A stretch of 64,000 bases of DNA from Erythrocercus mccallii (lineage: Eukaryota; Chordata; Aves; Passeriformes; Dicruridae), in NCBI GenBank assembly GCA_013397435.1, contig VZRG01000004.1, forward strand, positions 2,484,607 to 2,548,606, read 5' to 3'. Both the position numbers and the translations under genes were made by a program. The first letter of the stretch is position 1. Each line of letters starts with the position of its first letter. Below, one piece after another: positions 61,201-64,000 of the stretch. A model generated the notes under the pieces. The model saw nothing but the letters and a program-made list of their open reading frames with translations. It had not been told where the DNA came from and made no database searches.

Positions 61201-64000
61201 GGCAACATTTTTTTCGTAATATAGCCCAGAAGAATGCCTGCCAACACCCTACAAAGTTTGGCTTGACAGAAGACAGAAAGTTGAAGTAAGAATATAGTGA
61301 ACTTTTGATGGTCCCCATGTCATCCATAATCCAGTTTTCTCAGTCACCAGCTGTACCAGGCATATTCACCATGAGGTGTTGGTACGAAAAGTTGCTTTAT
61401 ACAGATGCTATTTCCATCACTAGAGTGATAAGTGTGACTTTTGTATAGTATCTTTAAATGAAAATTTCATTAGGCTCAGGAGAAACTCCTATTGAAGCTG
61501 AGGATATGAACTGAATCTCATGATTCTGGAAAACAGCTTAATCTGCTGACACTTTCTGGATCCTGAGCTGGAAAGGAGGCATCTTGGCCAGGTTGCCTCT
61601 TGTCCGATCTCCTGCACACTGCATGAAGGAGAACAAAGATGGCATCTTCTGGGAGAACAACACAAGTTGCATGATATGGGGAGGCTGGAGTGCAGAGTGG
61701 GACATGGAAGGGAAGGAGTAAGTAACTCCATACCAGAAGGGAGAGGGGAAGCTACTATGTAAACCCTGGGCCAGCTGTCATCCAGGATGAGGAGGAAGAC
61801 ACTTTAAAGAAGCATAGGGACAAGGCAGGGGAACTGGGTAGAGGTTAAAATAGAAAGCCTTTCTGTATGTTCCCTTCAAATGTAGATTCGGTGTCATTTC
61901 CACAGAAGATGGAGGTGGATTTGGGGTCCTTCACACTGACCTGTGTACAACCATTATTAAACTTACCTAGGTGATGTGAGAACTGATGACAAGCATGGAA
62001 ATTTCTTCTGAAGTGGGATGCTAATAGTGATCACACCACTTTGAGGTAAAGACTTTTTAGCAGTATAGACAATCTGTCTGATCCAAAATTTCATTCACTA
62101 AGCTACTGCTGTTTCCGGATCTCATGAAATGGCACTGCATGGGAGCTACACAATTCACATGCAATTCCAAAAGATGGCAACCTTAGTCTTCCAAACTGGG
62201 ACCTCTGCTAAACAGCTCTACAGCTCCTAACAGTTCACAGTGGTGACTGTTCGAAAATTCTGAGCTTATTTTTATCCATCTATTCTATTTTTCATATATT
62301 TCTACATATAAGACAGAATATATGTGATTCAGTTGAAAAATGGGCAACTTCTCAAATGAATTTCTGTGCCTGAAGGAAGTGGAGATTCGGAAACCTTAGA
62401 TCTACAATCTCTGTTTCAGACTGTGACTTCAATTATATACAGAAGTGAGGCTCTGCTATCAATCTGTGCTGAAGCTCCTCTGGCATAACAATAAAGCAGA
62501 GACAGATTGGCGAAAAAATGAGAAAGAAGCAATTTAATTTGATGAATTTTAGTATACTTGCTCTTGTTTTACAAAATTATTAGGCTTTATTCACACAGTC
62601 CACTAGTCTTGCCCTTATCAGTGTACTTTCAATGGAGATCACTACCATTGTGAAACTCTGCATAACTCTGGATAGATACACTCTTGAGACAAGATAAACA
62701 GCCTTCATACTACACTCATTCTCATGCCTTAAAAGATTCAGCTTTTCTCTTGGTTTGTACTTACTTTCTGACTTGATCTTTGTGTCCAGTTTCTGCCTTT
62801 TTTGTAGTTTTGTGTTCACCATGAATCTTATTTGTGAATAGTTAATGACAGAAGCTTCACAGAGAAATTCATCAAGAAATACAATTATTTTAGAAATTTT
62901 TATTAAATCATGTAGTTACAACTGACGCTGCATTGACAAAACCAAAAAATTCTGATGCTGAAGTATAAATTCTGTGGTTTTATGACAAATACTGCTTTTG
63001 CATTACAGAATCACTGCTGGATAGAAAATCAAGCATCTTGCTTATTTTCCAAAAGTCATGTTTGGAAACCATCAGCTTGGAAAAGTCTATCTTGGTTTGG
63101 CTTAAAGCCAGATTTTGAAATTTCAGCTTTCATGAAGCAGAAATGTCTTCCTTTAAGCAGCTCTAGCAGCAGGGTCAAAATCTAAGCCCCACTCTGTTTT
63201 ATGCAAAGCTTTTCATTTCGGCAGTCGTTCCTCCGTCCCCAGACCAGAGATAAAAAATTCTATCTTTTTTTGGTTGTGCCACTTCCTTATGTTTTGCCCT
63301 TCCTTACTTATGTTGTGCTGCTGTGAAGGGATAAGTATTGGCCTGAGCTATCAATATCATTCCTTCATGTATGTAGCAGAACTGGGAGAGAATTTTGAAG
63401 GCAGATTTGCTGCTTTTTGCAGAAAGCTTGTGATTTTAGCATTGCCCGCAGGTATTTTCCTCCCACTATGTTGGTTGATCATTCTATTTCAAACAACTCA
63501 ATATTCCAATAGTTTTGCATCACATTCATTTTACTCTTCTTAGTTACGTTTATTGCTTGCATAGGTAAGATTTCAGACAGGGATCTTATTTCTACAAGGT
63601 TTATCCTGTGCTACAACTCTTTACTGAATGCCTGAGCACCTCAATGTTCACTACACTTATCCTCGCCAACCCAGTGGAATAGAAAGCTTATTTTTTATCT
63701 ATTTTTGACAAAGGGAAAACAGTGGTTCGTAGAGGCTAGAATTTCATCTAGCCTTCAGAGGGAAGAAACAGCAAGCTCCTGTGCATGATTTCCAGGTGTT
63801 TGGCACCCTAATTACCTCTGTTAAACAGTTGGGGTGATGGATGTTGCATATGGGGAAGAGTGATCAGAAAGCATCGGCATTCTCAGCAGGAAGCTGCTCT
63901 GAGCCAATTAGCAAGAACAGGGATGTTTCAGGACCTCTGCCTCTTTCTGCAGCTTTGGCATTTAGTTCTCTCTGGGCCAGAGGCACCTCCTTCCTTCGGC

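Larger units (their letters stand above)
48181..64000. other. Gene-free flank upstream of SGCE
   Basis: About 15.8 kb without a supportable gene. It contains the CR1 fragments at 58.2 and 60.8 kb, an (AAAC)n run near 52886-52908, and AT-rich unique sequence. All ORFs are under about 125 codons and none resembles a known family. There is no second CpG island and no PEG10-like gag or protease frame. PPP1R9A, the next gene in mammals, must lie beyond the window if synteny holds. Confidence 0.65.

Noticed and set aside
48181..64000. PEG10 or PPP1R9A coding sequence expected from mammalian synteny
   Set aside because: No gag/protease-like frame, no zinc-knuckle, no PDZ or actin-binding exon, and no second CpG island was found.
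1..64000. CRISPR arrays, operons, prokaryotic promoters, integrated phage
   Set aside because: The sequence is vertebrate genomic DNA with spliced genes; no regular repeat-spacer structure or bacterial gene organisation is present.

Overview
The window is vertebrate nuclear DNA, almost certainly from a bird. It has intron-split genes, an AT-rich background, one CpG island, and dispersed repeats ending in the CR1 tail (ATTCTGTGATTCTGTGA-like). One repeat at 33.26-33.41 kb joins a tRNA-Ile-like head to a CR1 tail. That is the architecture of TguSINE1, a family I know from passerines, so a songbird or relative is the best guess.

Layout. (1) 1-13.46 kb, plus strand: the last eleven coding exons of CASD1, the Golgi sialate O-acetyltransferase. 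They run from the exon carrying the catalytic D-x-x-H motif to the stop codon at 11457, followed by a long 3' UTR. The 5' exons lie before the window. (2) 13.5-16.9 kb: a short gap between two convergent genes, with one CR1 fragment. (3) 16.9-47.1 kb, minus strand: a complete SGCE (epsilon-sarcoglycan) gene. Eleven coding exons join in phase into 1,266 nt, or 421 codons plus stop. Exon 1 sits in a CpG island at about 46.4-47.56 kb. (4) 47.6-64 kb: no gene I can support. It holds three CR1 fragments and unique AT-rich sequence.

The order CASD1(+)-SGCE(-) matches the human 7q21 neighbourhood. In therian mammals the imprinted retrotransposon-derived gene PEG10 lies head-to-head with SGCE on the same CpG island. 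No PEG10-like reading frame is visible here, as expected outside therians. PPP1R9A, the next gene in mammals, is not reached.

Main observations worth following: an in-phase, stop-free 105-nt candidate cassette exon in SGCE intron 1 (38717-38821) that would add 35 residues with two N-glycosylation sequons; a strong-context upstream ORF in the SGCE leader ending 4 nt before an in-frame candidate start; a direct duplication flanking the CR1 beside the SGCE promoter, in which all four CpGs of one copy's two best-aligned blocks are CpA in the other; a CpG-rich patch inside the AT-rich CASD1 3' UTR; and a CR1 and SINE pair sharing the same 3' tail. All splice sites and products were read by eye from conserved protein motifs and GT/AG signals. 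No alignment or transcript data were available.
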